A DNA stretch of 64,000 bases from Chitinophaga arvensicola. Its GTDB lineage: Bacteria; Bacteroidota; Bacteroidia; Chitinophagales; Chitinophagaceae. The notes beneath the pieces are model-generated. The model made no database searches. It was not told the origin of the DNA and was given only the letters and a program-made list of their open reading frames with translations. Of the stretch, positions 9,362-19,000 are shown one piece after another; positions within the stretch are counted from its first letter, which is position 1; each line of letters begins with the position of its first letter. Location: positions 1,375,022-1,439,021 of the forward strand of contig NZ_FOJG01000001.1 of NCBI RefSeq assembly GCF_900110835.1, in the 5' to 3' direction. The position numbers were made by a program, and so were the translations under genes.

Positions 9362-10393
9362 CTATTGTAGTCCAATCTGTATGTTGGTGATGTTTTGCTC
9401 CGGCTGTTCGAAATTGTACCGCAGGTATTGTTCCCGGGTATAGCCATTGGGCTGTTTATTCAGCAATTGTAATCCGGCAAACAGGGAGCCATAAGTATCA
9501 GCCAGTTTGTCCCACTGGCCACGATGCTGCATACTCACACAATTAAACGGCGGCAGTGTTTCGCAGTGCCAGGGAGCAGATACGGGCAGTACGCTTGTTA
9601 CCGGGAGGCCAATATCCAGTGTGAATATGGTATCCGGTTGTCCGTCGAAATTGTGATAGTGCCAGGCCGGGGCGCCGCATACTTCCAGGCCGGCTTTCGC
9701 AGCTTCCAGGTATACTTCCCTGATAGCGGTGCGCACCAATGCCATCATACCCTGGTAGTTGGTTTCGTACCGCTGGTAGAAGAAGTGGAAAGACAATGCG
9801 GGCAACATCTCCGGAAGAACAGCATTGTTGTCAAAGAAGTTAAACCAGAATTGAAGGTTTTCTGTTTCCAGTAAATTAAAATGCTGGAAAATGGCTTTGG
9901 CGAAAGGAATCATGGCGGTACCACTGGCAGTAATTACCTGTTTATCAGCTACCGCAGGGATGTCCTGGTACTGTGCCGCTCCTTTATAATCGGGGGCCAT
10001 CATTTTCAATACTTCCAGGTTATTGCTGGTATGGGTAATATGGTCCAGGAAGCCATGTTGTGCCAGCAGGGAGGTAGCGCCGCAAATAGCAGCGATGGTT
10101 TTCTGTTGTGCCAGCAGTTGTTCGATAAGTGGAATAAGTTCCGTGTTGGCGCCATGTTCCATGGCTTCTCCCCCAGGTAATATCAGCAGGTCAATATCCG
10201 CTTCCAGGGCTTGTGCCAGGCTGGCCTGCGGCTGTACCTGCAATTTACCGCCGGAGCTCACTGCTTCGCCGGTCAGGGAAAAGGTAACGATATTCACATC
10301 CGTAAAGGTGCCGATGCCGTACATGGCCAATGCAGGCTCCCAGTCTGAGTAGCCTTCAAACACGAATACGTAACAATTGCGTAGCTGATTCAT
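9362..10393 (-). CDS. DJ-1/PfpI family protein fused to a GyrI-like domain
   Basis: A two-domain protein (343 aa). Residues 1 to about 190 form a DJ-1/PfpI (glutamine amidotransferase-like) domain: the nucleophile elbow is AAICGATSLL, and ILPGGEAMEHGAN carries the preceding strand and loop. From about residue 205 a GyrI-like effector-binding domain follows, with APAWHYHNFDG and FNCVSMQHRGQWDKLADTYGSL. The start chosen (MNQLRNCYVFVFEGYSDWE) puts the first beta strand of the PfpI fold at the N-terminus; 16 further upstream codons are open but look non-family. It is 73 bases downstream of a WYL regulator. The biochemical role is unknown; the fusion suggests ligand-gated hydrolase or sensor activity. 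Confidence 0.82.
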   Translation of the reverse strand: MNQLRNCYVFVFEGYSDWEPALAMYGIGTFTDVNIVTFSLTGEAVSSGGKLQVQPQASLAQALEADIDLLILPGGEAMEHGANTELIPLIEQLLAQQKTIAAICGATSLLAQHGFLDHITHTSNNLEVLKMMAPDYKGAAQYQDIPAVADKQVITASGTAMIPFAKAIFQHFNLLETENLQFWFNFFDNNAVLPEMLPALSFHFFYQRYETNYQGMMALVRTAIREVYLEAAKAGLEVCGAPAWHYHNFDGQPDTIFTLDIGLPVTSVLPVSAPWHCETLPPFNCVSMQHRGQWDKLADTYGSLFAGLQLLNKQPNGYTREQYLRYNFEQPEQNITNIQIGLQ

Positions 10394-10466
10394 AAGGTGT
10401 TGTTTTAATAACAACACAAAGCAACAGCCGGCAAGTGACAACCTTATGTCAGTAGCATTCCAAAAT

Positions 10467-11429
10467 TTAAAAATAATGTTCGTGTAATTCTGCTACGCGC
10501 TTTTGCATGGCTGTTTTGAGGGCTTCTGGCTGTAGGATTTCCACCGTTTTGCCAAACATCACCAGCCAGCGGGTAAAATAACCGAGAGAGGGTAACAGGA
10601 AAGTGAGTTCTGTTCTGGCGCCCACTACATTTTCTTCCATCAGGCCATAATAGTATTTCTGATCCCGTATATACCGCATCACTTCATTTTCTACGGATAT
10701 TTTAACGAGATGGGTGGCTTCCTCATTACGACAGCGTTGCTGTTCGAGGTAGTCCTGTAAAGACAGGTGATTACTTTTTTTATAAGTGGTGGTGAGTACG
10801 CTTAATTTGCGGATCCGGTCTACCCGGAAATCCCGGTAGCCCTGGCGGAGCCGGCAGAAAGCAATCAGGTGCCAGTTGGCGCTCATGTGGAATATGCCTA
10901 CCGGCTCTACTTCCCGGCGGGTGGCTGCTTCTTCCTGGAAGGAGAAGTATTCCATACTGATGACCTGGTTCATACCCAGTGCCTGCTGGATATCTGTCAG
11001 GAAGCGGTTGGGGAATTCGGTCCCTTCCAGCGTTTGTGGCCGGTGGCCTAATACTGCGATGTTTTCATCAAGGGATTCGAGGTAGTCCTTTTCCGAACCA
11101 CGGAGTACAGACCGGATCTTTTCCATGGCCAGGCTGAACTGTTTCCGGTTACTATGGTCGCTGAATTTTTCCATGAGTTTTTCCCCGGTAAGGAGTGCGG
11201 CGGCCTCTTCTTTGGAAAACATCACCGGCGGCAGATGGTATCCCTCCACAATATAATAGCCTGTGCCGGCTTCCGCCCCGATAGGTACACCAGCCTCCTG
11301 CAGGGCTTTTACGTCCCGGTACACGGTCCGTAAGCTCATGTTGAAGCGCTCGGCAATTTCGGCTGCCTTCACTATTTTTTTGCCCTGAAGTTGTATAAGA
11401 ATGGCAGTTAGCCGGTCGATGCGGTTCAT
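10467..11429 (-). CDS. HTH-WYL transcriptional regulator (YafY family)
   Basis: DNA-binding regulator of 320 aa. The N-terminal HTH_11-type winged helix covers residues 1-60 (RLTAILIQLQGKKIVKAAEIAERFNMSLRTVYRDVKAL). A WYL domain follows from about residue 140 (ISMEYFSFQEEAATRREVEPVGIFHMSANWHLIAFC...RDFRVDRI), a region thought to bind nucleotides or nucleic acid. It is first in a leftward row with the PfpI/GyrI fusion and the GyrI-like gene and probably controls them. A candidate -7 box lies 37 bases upstream. Confidence 0.9.
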   Translation of the reverse strand: MNRIDRLTAILIQLQGKKIVKAAEIAERFNMSLRTVYRDVKALQEAGVPIGAEAGTGYYIVEGYHLPPVMFSKEEAAALLTGEKLMEKFSDHSNRKQFSLAMEKIRSVLRGSEKDYLESLDENIAVLGHRPQTLEGTEFPNRFLTDIQQALGMNQVISMEYFSFQEEAATRREVEPVGIFHMSANWHLIAFCRLRQGYRDFRVDRIRKLSVLTTTYKKSNHLSLQDYLEQQRCRNEEATHLVKISVENEVMRYIRDQKYYYGLMEENVVGARTELTFLLPSLGYFTRWLVMFGKTVEILQPEALKTAMQKRVAELHEHYF

Positions 11430-11465
11430 GGAAACGATGGATTCAGGGCACTAATTTCGGCTACC

Positions 11466-11473
11466 CAAAATTA
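11466..11473 (-). promoter_or_regulatory. Candidate -7 box for the WYL regulator
   Basis: TAATTTTG on the minus strand matches TAnnTTTG, 37 bases upstream of the start codon. No clear -33 TTG was found at the right spacing. Confidence 0.35.
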
Positions 11474-11634
11474 TTTTCAGAAAATTTTTTAAACCGGTTA
11501 AACTTTTCTCAAAGTACGTCGTCTTAAATACGTACCTCTCCTGATAAACGATAGGATACCGGGAAAATGACACGGACGACTTTCGGGAGATCAACAAATC
11601 AATGCTACAGTACAGAATATAGGTTAAATGGTAA

Positions 11635-11668
11635 GTCCCTGCAATTTCTTGCGGGGACCTGTTTTTTT
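11635..11668. terminator. Hairpin terminator downstream of cydB
   Basis: Arms 11635-11644 and 11649-11658 form a 10-bp stem with one G-T pair. It lies 48 bases beyond the cydB stop. The T tract (11662-11668) is on the plus-strand side, so in the cydB direction the hairpin is preceded by A residues rather than followed by T. Direction is therefore uncertain. Confidence 0.5.
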
Positions 11669-11715
11669 AGCCGGTACCAACCAGCACCGGGTAGCATATC
11701 CTTCTAACAAATACA

Positions 11716-12750
11716 CTAGTAGCTCATTTCGTTCAACTTCACTTTACCCCTGAATGTCCAGAAAAGGAAAACGGTATATCCAATTACCATCGGAGTTCCA
11801 ATGGCTGCAATGAGTAGCATAATTTTCAACGACTTCACAGATGACGCTGCTGCATAGATACTGATGCTGAAAGCCGGATCTGTGGTAGAAATCACAATAT
11901 TGGGATACAATCCAACCGCAAACAGGATCAGCAAACAGGCGGTAATAATACAGGAATAGGCAAAAGCTGTATAGTATTTACGGGCATCCACATTCCGCTT
12001 GATATTCAGTAGAATCAATACCGCCAGCATCGGTAAGCCAAATAACTGAGGATGTGATTTAAACTGATGCGTCATATGAGGCACATAAATCAGGGTAGCC
12101 ATCGACGTTAGAATAAAGCAAAGGATAAAGAACTTGCTGCAGTTATTCACAATCACGGTGAGTTTAGTATACAGCCTGTTTTCCGTTTTCATCACCAGGT
12201 AAATAGAACCATGGAGCATGAACAACGATAAAGTGGTAAAGGCAATCAATATGGCATAAGGATTAAAGAAAGATAACAGGGTGCCTGTAAATTCATGTTC
12301 CTTATTAATAGGAAGCCCGTGAATGAGGTTGCCCAGCACTAATCCCAACAGCAGCGTAATACCCGTGCTGGATACGGTATAGCTGATATCCCACATCTTA
12401 CGCCACCACAACCAGGGTTCCTTACTTCTGAATTCAATGGAAATAGCCCTAAAAATCAGTGCTACCAGGAACAGCATAAAGGGAACATAAAAGGTAGACA
12501 GCACTACGCCATATACCAGCGGGAAGCCGGCAAACAGGGCGCCGCCTGCAATCACCAGCCATACTTCATTTCCGTCCCATACCGGGCCTATGGCGTTTAA
12601 TACCAGGCGTCTGCTCTCCTCTTTATTAAAGAACAGGTGAAGGGATCCTGCTCCAAGGTCAAATCCATCCAGCACACCATAACCGGTGATCAATCCGCCG
12701 ATTACTAAAAACCACCAGGTGGGAAGATCCAGTCCGAGAATTGTTTCCAT
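11716..12750 (-). CDS. cydB: Cytochrome d ubiquinol oxidase subunit II
   Basis: Second subunit of cytochrome bd oxidase, a high-affinity quinol:O2 oxidoreductase of the inner membrane. The 344-aa protein begins with the typical LPTWWFLVIGGLITGYGVLDGFDLG and contains NAIGPVWDGNEVWLVIAGG, the CydB hallmark, and about eight membrane helices. It starts 3 bases after the cydA stop, so the two are co-translated. No CydX-like small subunit is visible behind it. Bd oxidase supports respiration at low oxygen and resists nitric oxide, sulfide and peroxide. Confidence 0.97.
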   Translation of the reverse strand: METILGLDLPTWWFLVIGGLITGYGVLDGFDLGAGSLHLFFNKEESRRLVLNAIGPVWDGNEVWLVIAGGALFAGFPLVYGVVLSTFYVPFMLFLVALIFRAISIEFRSKEPWLWWRKMWDISYTVSSTGITLLLGLVLGNLIHGLPINKEHEFTGTLLSFFNPYAILIAFTTLSLFMLHGSIYLVMKTENRLYTKLTVIVNNCSKFFILCFILTSMATLIYVPHMTHQFKSHPQLFGLPMLAVLILLNIKRNVDARKYYTAFAYSCIITACLLILFAVGLYPNIVISTTDPAFSISIYAAASSVKSLKIMLLIAAIGTPMVIGYTVFLFWTFRGKVKLNEMSY

Positions 12751-12753
12751 GCG

Positions 12754-14145
12754 TTATAATTTTGTAGGATGGTAAGTAATATTGTCGTGATAGTAGCCGT
12801 CGTATTCAATTTCCGCATTGTCTGATACGTCTGGTCCGTGCTGTATTTTCCGCGTGAGCAGGTAAATGAACAGCGTAAACAGCAACATATATACCAGTGT
12901 GAATAAGATCAGGGAGAACATCACCTGGTCGGAAGTCACTTTGCGGGACAAGGCATCGGAGGTGCGGAGCAGCTTATACACTACCCAGGGCTGACGGCCT
13001 ACTTCGGCGGCGTACCAGCCAACCTGGTTGGCTATCTGGGGCAATAACACCGCCCAGGCAAATATGATCATCAGCCAGCGCTGGTTAAACAGTTTCTTCC
13101 GCCATAAAAGGAAAAGGGCCAGCAGGGTGAGTCCTATCAGGATCATACCGATGGTGATCATCAGGTGATACATCTGGAATACAAAGTTCACGGCACCGGG
13201 TCTGTCTTCTTTAGGCGTAGCCCGCAAACCCTCCACCGGCGCTGAAAAGCTGCCATGGGTCAGGAAGGAAAGTCCGCCCGGAATTTTGATACCGGTGGTC
13301 TTCTCATTTTTATTATCTACCCAACCTACAATATACATGGGCGCTACCGCTGAACTATCATAATGCCCTTCCATGGCGGCCAGTTTAGCCGGCTGGTATT
13401 TGCTCACGTAATGTGCCGACCGGTGACCGGTAAACAGTTGCAGCAAAGCCGCCACTACAGCCACGCTCAGGCCTACTTTAAACATCGCCTGTGCATGTTT
13501 GGCAAACTTATCTTTCAGGATATACCATGCCGCTACACTCATCACCAGGAAAGAACCTGCAAGGAAAGAGCCGATAATTACATGGGAGAAGCGATCAACA
13601 GAAGAAGGATTGAATACCATTTCCCAGAAATCGGTGACCACAGCCCTGGCTTTCAGGTCGTGGCCTTCTATGCGGTAGCCAGCTGGTGTTTGCTGCCAGG
13701 AGTTGGCAATAACGATCCAGAGGGCGGAAAAGATGGAGCCAAGGGCCACCATACAGGTAGAAAAGAAATGCACGCCTTTATGCACCCGGTTCCAGCCAAA
13801 CAGTAATACGCCCAGGAAGGCCGATTCCATGGCAAAAGCGAAGATGCCTTCTGCCGCCAGGGCGCTACCGAATATATCGCCTACATAATGGGAATAGGTA
13901 GCCCAGTTGGTACCAAATTCAAATTCCATAACAATACCTGTGGCTACACCGATCCCGAAAATCAGCGCAAATATCTTGATCCAGTATCGTGTAATGTCTT
14001 TATAGAGTGAGAGGCCGGTTTTAAGATACAGGCCTTCCATGATCACAAGACATAGGCCCAGTCCTATACTCAGCGGAGGATAGATGTAATGAAAGGCAAT
14101 GGTAAAGGCAAACTGTATTCTGGATAGTATTTCTACGGAAGGCAT
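12754..14145 (-). CDS. cydA: Cytochrome bd ubiquinol oxidase subunit I
   Basis: Main subunit of cytochrome bd oxidase, holding the three hemes and the quinol site. The 463-aa protein shows His19 ([12 protein letters not shown], heme ligand), the start of the Q-loop ([22 protein letters not shown]) and the GRQPW motif near the C-terminal third. The Q-loop is short, as in CIO-type oxidases, without the long insertion of E. coli CydA. A TTG start at 14154 exists, but the ATG at 14145 gives the standard N-terminus. A -7 box lies 19 bases upstream. Confidence 0.96.
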   Translation of the reverse strand: MPSVEILSRIQFAFTIAFHYIYPPLSIGLGLCLVIMEGLYLKTGLSLYKDITRYWIKIFALIFGIGVATGIVMEFEFGTNWATYSHYVGDIFGSALAAEGIFAFAMESAFLGVLLFGWNRVHKGVHFFSTCMVALGSIFSALWIVIANSWQQTPAGYRIEGHDLKARAVVTDFWEMVFNPSSVDRFSHVIIGSFLAGSFLVMSVAAWYILKDKFAKHAQAMFKVGLSVAVVAALLQLFTGHRSAHYVSKYQPAKLAAMEGHYDSSAVAPMYIVGWVDNKNEKTTGIKIPGGLSFLTHGSFSAPVEGLRATPKEDRPGAVNFVFQMYHLMITIGMILIGLTLLALFLLWRKKLFNQRWLMIIFAWAVLLPQIANQVGWYAAEVGRQPWVVYKLLRTSDALSRKVTSDQVMFSLILFTLVYMLLFTLFIYLLTRKIQHGPDVSDNAEIEYDGYYHDNITYHPTKL

Positions 14146-14163
14146 AATGTTCAATTATTGATG

Positions 14164-14171
14164 CAAAGGTA
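14164..14171 (-). promoter_or_regulatory. -7 box for cydAB
   Basis: TACCTTTG on the minus strand matches TAnnTTTG and ends 18 bases before the cydA ATG, implying a very short leader. No -33 element was identified. Confidence 0.45.
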
Positions 14172-14318
14172 GCAGGTGAAGGTATCCATGAAACTGATGT
14201 TTGTCATGTATTGATAAAAATATAATGTTATCATCACCTTAACAAGTAAATAACCCGTTTATCGACTTGTTTTTACTATCTTGAAACAATAATTTTAGTG
14301 TAATGGTTTACTTGGTAT

Positions 14319-14344
14319 AACGTCCTGCCGATGTGCAGGACGTT
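14319..14344. terminator. Hairpin downstream of the MDR oxidoreductase gene
   Basis: A perfect 10-bp stem (14319-14328 with 14335-14344, six-base loop) lies 15 bases past the stop of the leftward MDR gene and upstream of cydA. It has no strong T tract, so termination is inferred from position and stem quality. Confidence 0.45.
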
Positions 14345-14359
14345 TATATGTTTGCCTCT

Positions 14360-15370
14360 TTATTTCATTTCTATTACCACTTTCCCGAAATAATTACTAC
14401 TGCCCATATACTTAAACGCTTCCTGCGCCTCACTTACAGGGAATACACTGTCTATTACCGGATGTATATCATTTGCTTCCACCGCCAGCGCCAGTTCCTG
14501 GAAACTCTGCAGGCTACCAACAGAATACCCCTGTAAACGGATATAACTGCCTACCACGGAAAACAGATCTACTGGTAATTGAGGACCGGCTATAAAGCCC
14601 ACCAGTCCTACAAAGCCATTGAATCCTACAGATTTTACGGAGTTGACAATAGTTGCGGCGCCTGCAATATCCAGTGTAGCATTTACACCTGCACCATTGG
14701 TAAGACGCCTTACTTCTTCGTGCCAGTTGGGATATTGTTTATAGTCGATCACTTCATGTGCGCCCAGCGCCTGCAATTTCTTCAGTTTGTCGGGATGGCT
14801 GCTGGTGGCGATCACCCTTGCACCTGCAGCCAGTGCGATCTGCAAGGCAAAAAGAGATACGCCGCCCGTACCTTGTACCAATACTGTTTGTCCGGCCTGG
14901 ATTTTTGCATAGCTCATGAGGCCCGTCCAGGCGGTAACGCCTGCCACCGGTAATGTAGCTGCTTCTACGCTGGTTAAATTGGCAGGAGTGCGTACCAGTG
15001 CATATTCAGGCACTACTGCATATTCTGCCAGCAAGCCGGGTGTAGTAACACCGGTTCTTACATAATTGGTATCGGGGGTAGCATGGCCGTATTGCCAAAG
15101 TTGGTTGTAATGTATGGCCACACGATCGCCTACTTTCCATTTGCTTACCTGGTCGCCGATAGCGGCTACTACACCTGCGCCATCTGAAGTGGGAATGCGG
15201 GGTAAAGGCAGTTCTTTGCTATAGGTGCCGGTAGCCAGTGCTACATCGAGATAATTGAGTGCGGCGGCTTCTATTTTCACCAGCACTTCGTTGGGGGCAG
15301 GTACCGGGGTGGGTATTTCGCTGAGAGTCAGGCTTTCCAGTCCGAATGCTACTTGTTGTATTGCTTTCAT
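14360..15370 (-). CDS. Zinc-independent MDR oxidoreductase (quinone-reductase-like)
   Basis: NAD(P)H-dependent oxidoreductase of the medium-chain dehydrogenase/reductase superfamily. The 336-aa protein has the GroES-like N-terminal domain (EVLVKIEAAALNYLDV) and a Rossmann domain with VLVQGTGGVSLFALQIALAAGARVIATSS, the glycine motif of quinone and enoyl reductases. The cysteine cluster of the structural zinc site is absent. It is divergently transcribed from an HxlR regulator 116 bases away with a palindrome between them, which suggests quinone or electrophile detoxification under HxlR control. The substrate is unknown. Confidence 0.88.
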   Translation of the reverse strand: MKAIQQVAFGLESLTLSEIPTPVPAPNEVLVKIEAAALNYLDVALATGTYSKELPLPRIPTSDGAGVVAAIGDQVSKWKVGDRVAIHYNQLWQYGHATPDTNYVRTGVTTPGLLAEYAVVPEYALVRTPANLTSVEAATLPVAGVTAWTGLMSYAKIQAGQTVLVQGTGGVSLFALQIALAAGARVIATSSHPDKLKKLQALGAHEVIDYKQYPNWHEEVRRLTNGAGVNATLDIAGAATIVNSVKSVGFNGFVGLVGFIAGPQLPVDLFSVVGSYIRLQGYSVGSLQSFQELALAVEANDIHPVIDSVFPVSEAQEAFKYMGSSNYFGKVVIEMK

Positions 15371-15429
15371 AAGAACTATTTTTTTATTTCACAAAATTGG
15401 ACCCTAACTTCATATAAGACAAGTATGCA

Positions 15430-15456
15430 CCATTTGGGAATGTAGATACCAAATGG
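15430..15456. promoter_or_regulatory. Probable HxlR operator
   Basis: An inverted repeat of CCATTTGG (15430-15437) and CCAAATGG (15449-15456) with an 11-base spacer sits in the 116-bp divergent region between the MDR gene and the HxlR gene. Size and place fit a dimeric winged-helix regulator acting on both promoters. Confidence 0.6.
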
Positions 15457-15486
15457 GTACTATTGCTGATAATCAATGCTAAAAAA

Positions 15487-15870
15487 ATGAAGAAATCTGA
15501 AAAAAACATTCATACAGACACCATTTGCGCAGTTGATTACGCTTTCCAACGAATAGGCGGCAAGCATAAAGGAAGGATTATTTACCACCTGAGAGAGGGG
15601 GTGAGAAGATATGGTGAACTACGTAGGTCCATGACCGGTATAACGCCTAAAATGCTGACACAGGTGTTGCGGGAACTGGAGGAAGACGGACTGGTAACAA
15701 GGCACGTATACCTGGAAGTACCGCCCCGCGTAGAATATAATTTAACTGATACCGGAAGGGAATTATTGCCGTTTATCACGTTGCTGAGTCAATGGGGACG
15801 TAAGCAGATGGGAATGGATCCACAGTGCGAACCTGTAAATGCAGGGATGTTACTGGAGGAAAGTGTGTAG
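15487..15870 (+). CDS. HxlR family transcriptional regulator
   Basis: Winged-helix DNA-binding dimer of 127 aa. The family pattern is clear: CAVDYAFQRIGGKHKGRIIYHL, RYGELRRSMTGITPKMLTQVLRELEEDGLVTR and a basic wing before VEYNLTDTGREL. Cys14 occupies the position used by redox-sensing members such as YodB and HypR, which sense quinones and disulfide stress. An upstream TTG start at 15463 is open, but the ATG at 15487 gives the usual N-terminus. Divergent from a quinone-reductase-like gene, the classic target of such regulators. Confidence 0.92.
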   Translation: MKKSEKNIHTDTICAVDYAFQRIGGKHKGRIIYHLREGVRRYGELRRSMTGITPKMLTQVLRELEEDGLVTRHVYLEVPPRVEYNLTDTGRELLPFITLLSQWGRKQMGMDPQCEPVNAGMLLEESV

Positions 15871-15933
15871 CGGCCGGATCGTCTGCGGCGATTGTACGTA
15901 GCAGGATTTTACTGCTTTGTGGATATAAATGAT

Positions 15934-15984
15934 TTCGGGGAGATAAAAGCGGATGTATCCACTTCTATCTCCCCGAATTTTTTT
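15934..15984 (+). terminator. Intrinsic terminator of the HxlR gene
   Basis: A 12-bp stem (15934-15945 with 15966-15977), extended inwards by further pairs, is followed by seven T residues. It lies between the HxlR stop and the end of the convergent jetC-like gene and may serve both directions. Confidence 0.8.
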
Positions 15985-16004
15985 CAAAGGCGGGTAACTC
16001 ATCA

Positions 16005-19000
16005 TTACGACATCACTGCCATAGATTCAAATTCCTTCTTCCTGTCCCGGTACTCTTCCATGGTGAAATTATACACCACAGAATCCCGTTTATTTTTATT
16101 GGCCACAAAGTGACACGCATGTATATAAGGTTCTGCGATATTCAGTTTATCCAGTGGCGTTACTACGAGGAGCTGTAAATTCAGCTGGCCGCAGTATTCC
16201 ATAAGATAGTGGCTCTTTTCAGGATCCAGTTTGCTGAAAGCCTCATCCACAGTAATGAAGCGCAGGCTGCGGTGCTGGCGGTTGGCCTCATTGATACCAA
16301 ACTGGTAGGCGATGGCTGCACCAAGAATGGTATATGTGAACTGGGCTTTTTCACCACCGGAAAGACTCGCCGTATCTTCATAATATTTGAAGGCTTTGTT
16401 ATCGGCGATATAGAACTCTTTGGCGCCGAAATCGAGCCAGTTGCGTACATCGGTTACCTTACGGCGCCAGGCTTCATTTTGCTGTAGTTCTGTGATCAGC
16501 AGTTTGATATTATTGAACAACTCGTCACCGTAGGCTTCATCTTTTTCCTGGTGATATTTGAAGGAATCAGGTACGGCATTGCTCAGTTTCTCTTTGAAGT
16601 TGCGGATCTCCACATCCTTTACGTGTCTGCATTCCAGTTGCAGATAGGTATCCGGGTTTTTATTGAAGGTGATATTACGCAGCGGTTCATTCAGGTCTTC
16701 CATCACTTCTCGGATCAGGTCTTCCTGTCCGTATATCCATGCCCGATAGTTGGTGATGGCATTGAGCATACTGGTGTCCATGTATTTACGGAACCGTTCT
16801 TTATGTTCAATCAGTCGCTGGAATTTGATGCGCTCATACAGGGAAGTAAATTCTTCCAGGTATTTTACATGCGGTTGCAGGTCGGTAACATCGCCGAGCC
16901 AGTCGGGGTAGGCATCGTGAATCGCTTTGGGCGGCATCACAAAAGCAGACAGCTGACGGGTGATCTCTGCTTCTTTTTCGGCCGACTGCCGCATGGCGTC
17001 CTGCATGGTCGCTTTCATATTGTCGTCTGCCCTTTTACGGTAAGATGCCAGCTCGATGGCTGTTTCCGCCGGTTCGGTGAGCGACAGGTCTGTCAGGTAT
17101 TCGAGGATGTATTGCAGCGAAATATCATCGAGCTTATTCACCTTCAGCTGATTGAAATGACGAAGCTTTTCTGCGGCTTTATCATCCAAACGGCCCTTTT
17201 CCTGGAGGGTTCTTTCTTTCTCTTTTTCCCTGGCGTGCAGTTGTGCGGTGATATCGTCCAGTTGATCGCAGATCACCTGGTATTTATCACTGGTCTGGAG
17301 CAGCTGTGTTTTTTCACGGGTGAAAGATTCAATCACGCCGGCATGTGATTGCCAGCTGATTTCGCTGTAGTTGCGGAGCGACAGGAATGCGTTCAGCAGG
17401 GTATTGATAGTGGTAACGGCCTTGCGGCTGTCTTCCAGTTGTGAAATACTGTGTTGTATGGTGGCGATGTTGTTATTGCACTCGTCCTGTTCTTCTTTTA
17501 ACAGGCGTAGTTTATTTTTATTATTCCATCCCAGTACATAGTTATTTTTTTGTCCGCGATTAGGGCGGTCATCCTTTTCATGGCGTGTAGCCTGCCGCGT
17601 TAGTCCGTTGGAAGTAACGGCTTTGCGTGAGCGGTTAAATACGGCCATATCGTCTGTACAGGTATAGTCAAACTGGTCGAGCAACTGGCTTTGCAGCCAT
17701 TCTTTGAAGATGGTACCGGGTTTGATATCTATTTTCTGTAACAGGCTTTCTTTTTCGGATGGCATGCGCAACATGGTGTAACTCTCTTCTTCTACCTTGT
17801 GGTATACGAGGCGGGTTTGCAGGTTGTTGCTGTTGATATACCGGTTGATATCCATGATATACTCTTCCGGAACGAGCAGTCGTAGTCCGAAGTTATGCAG
17901 TACTTTTTCGATGGCGTTTTCCCAGTGGATTTCTGCGTCTTTTACACGGATCAGTTCTCCGGCAAACGGCAGGTCATCTTCCTGTACATCCAGCATCTCT
18001 GCCAGTTGCTGCCGGATGCGGATCAGTTCATAGGGAATATTATTTTTCCGGTGGAGGAAGGAGTCAATTTCTTCTTCCAGCCGGGAGGCTTGTGATCTTT
18101 CTGCAGCGAGGCTGCTTTTATGATGAAAGATTTCTTCCTGTAATGTTTCCAGTTGTTTATCGTGTCCGCCTTTCAGTTGTTCTGCGCCGGTGATATTTTC
18201 GTGGAACTGTTGTTCATCCGGGTTGGGAGCCAGTTCCAGCCGGTCTGCCAGCATATTGTATTCTTCCATCTTGTTACGTTTGGCTTCGAGGGCCTTTTGT
18301 TCGTAGTGGATGGATTTTTCGATAGACCGGAGTTGTTCATCAACGCTGTTATTCGCTTTCTGGGCAATCAGTTCATCTTTGCGCAGGTTGAGCGATTGCA
18401 GGTGTTCGTTGATACCGGAGAGCGCGCTGGTGGTAACGGTTTGTTCTTTCTGTAGTATTTCCAGTTCTTTTTCTAGGATATCTTTTTCCTGTTTGTTAAA
18501 CCAGGTGGGCAGTATATCCTGGAGCATCTGGAGTTCGCGGTTGCGGTCCTGTAGTTGTTGCCAGGCGGTTTTATTATCGATGATAGGCCCCAGCATTTTA
18601 AGCTGGGTTTCATCTTTTTCGATAGCGCGATGGCTGGACAGGAGGCTGTCGTAGTTTTCGCGCAGTTTGATGAATTCCGCTTCTGCATCTGTTTCTTCCA
18701 GCATTTGTCCGCGGATGAAAGTATTCAGATCTCCGAGTACTTTGATACCTACGGTCTGGTTAAAGAGCGAGAGTGCTTTTTCGCTTCTCAGTCCGAAGAT
18801 ATTGCTGAACAGGGCCGAGTATTCTTTGAAGCTGTCGGTAATTTCCGTTTTGGGAAATTCGAGGCGCAGTCTTTTTTTCCAGTCTCCTTTGATATCAAAT
18901 TTTCCGTTACCGAAATGGTCGTTGATATTGAGTTTATGGGGAGATACGATGTATTGTCTTTTCAGTTCTCCGGAATGCCATCTCACCTGTGCGAGGGTGA

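Noticed and set aside
11635..11668. Hairpin with plus-strand T tract as the end of a plus-strand small RNA
   Set aside because: No plus-strand promoter was found between 11430 and 11635; more simply the cydB terminator.
16551..17348. A 265-codon plus-strand frame (and another at 18555-19349) opposite jetC
   Set aside because: Antisense to the SMC coiled coil, with atypical composition and no recognisable motif.
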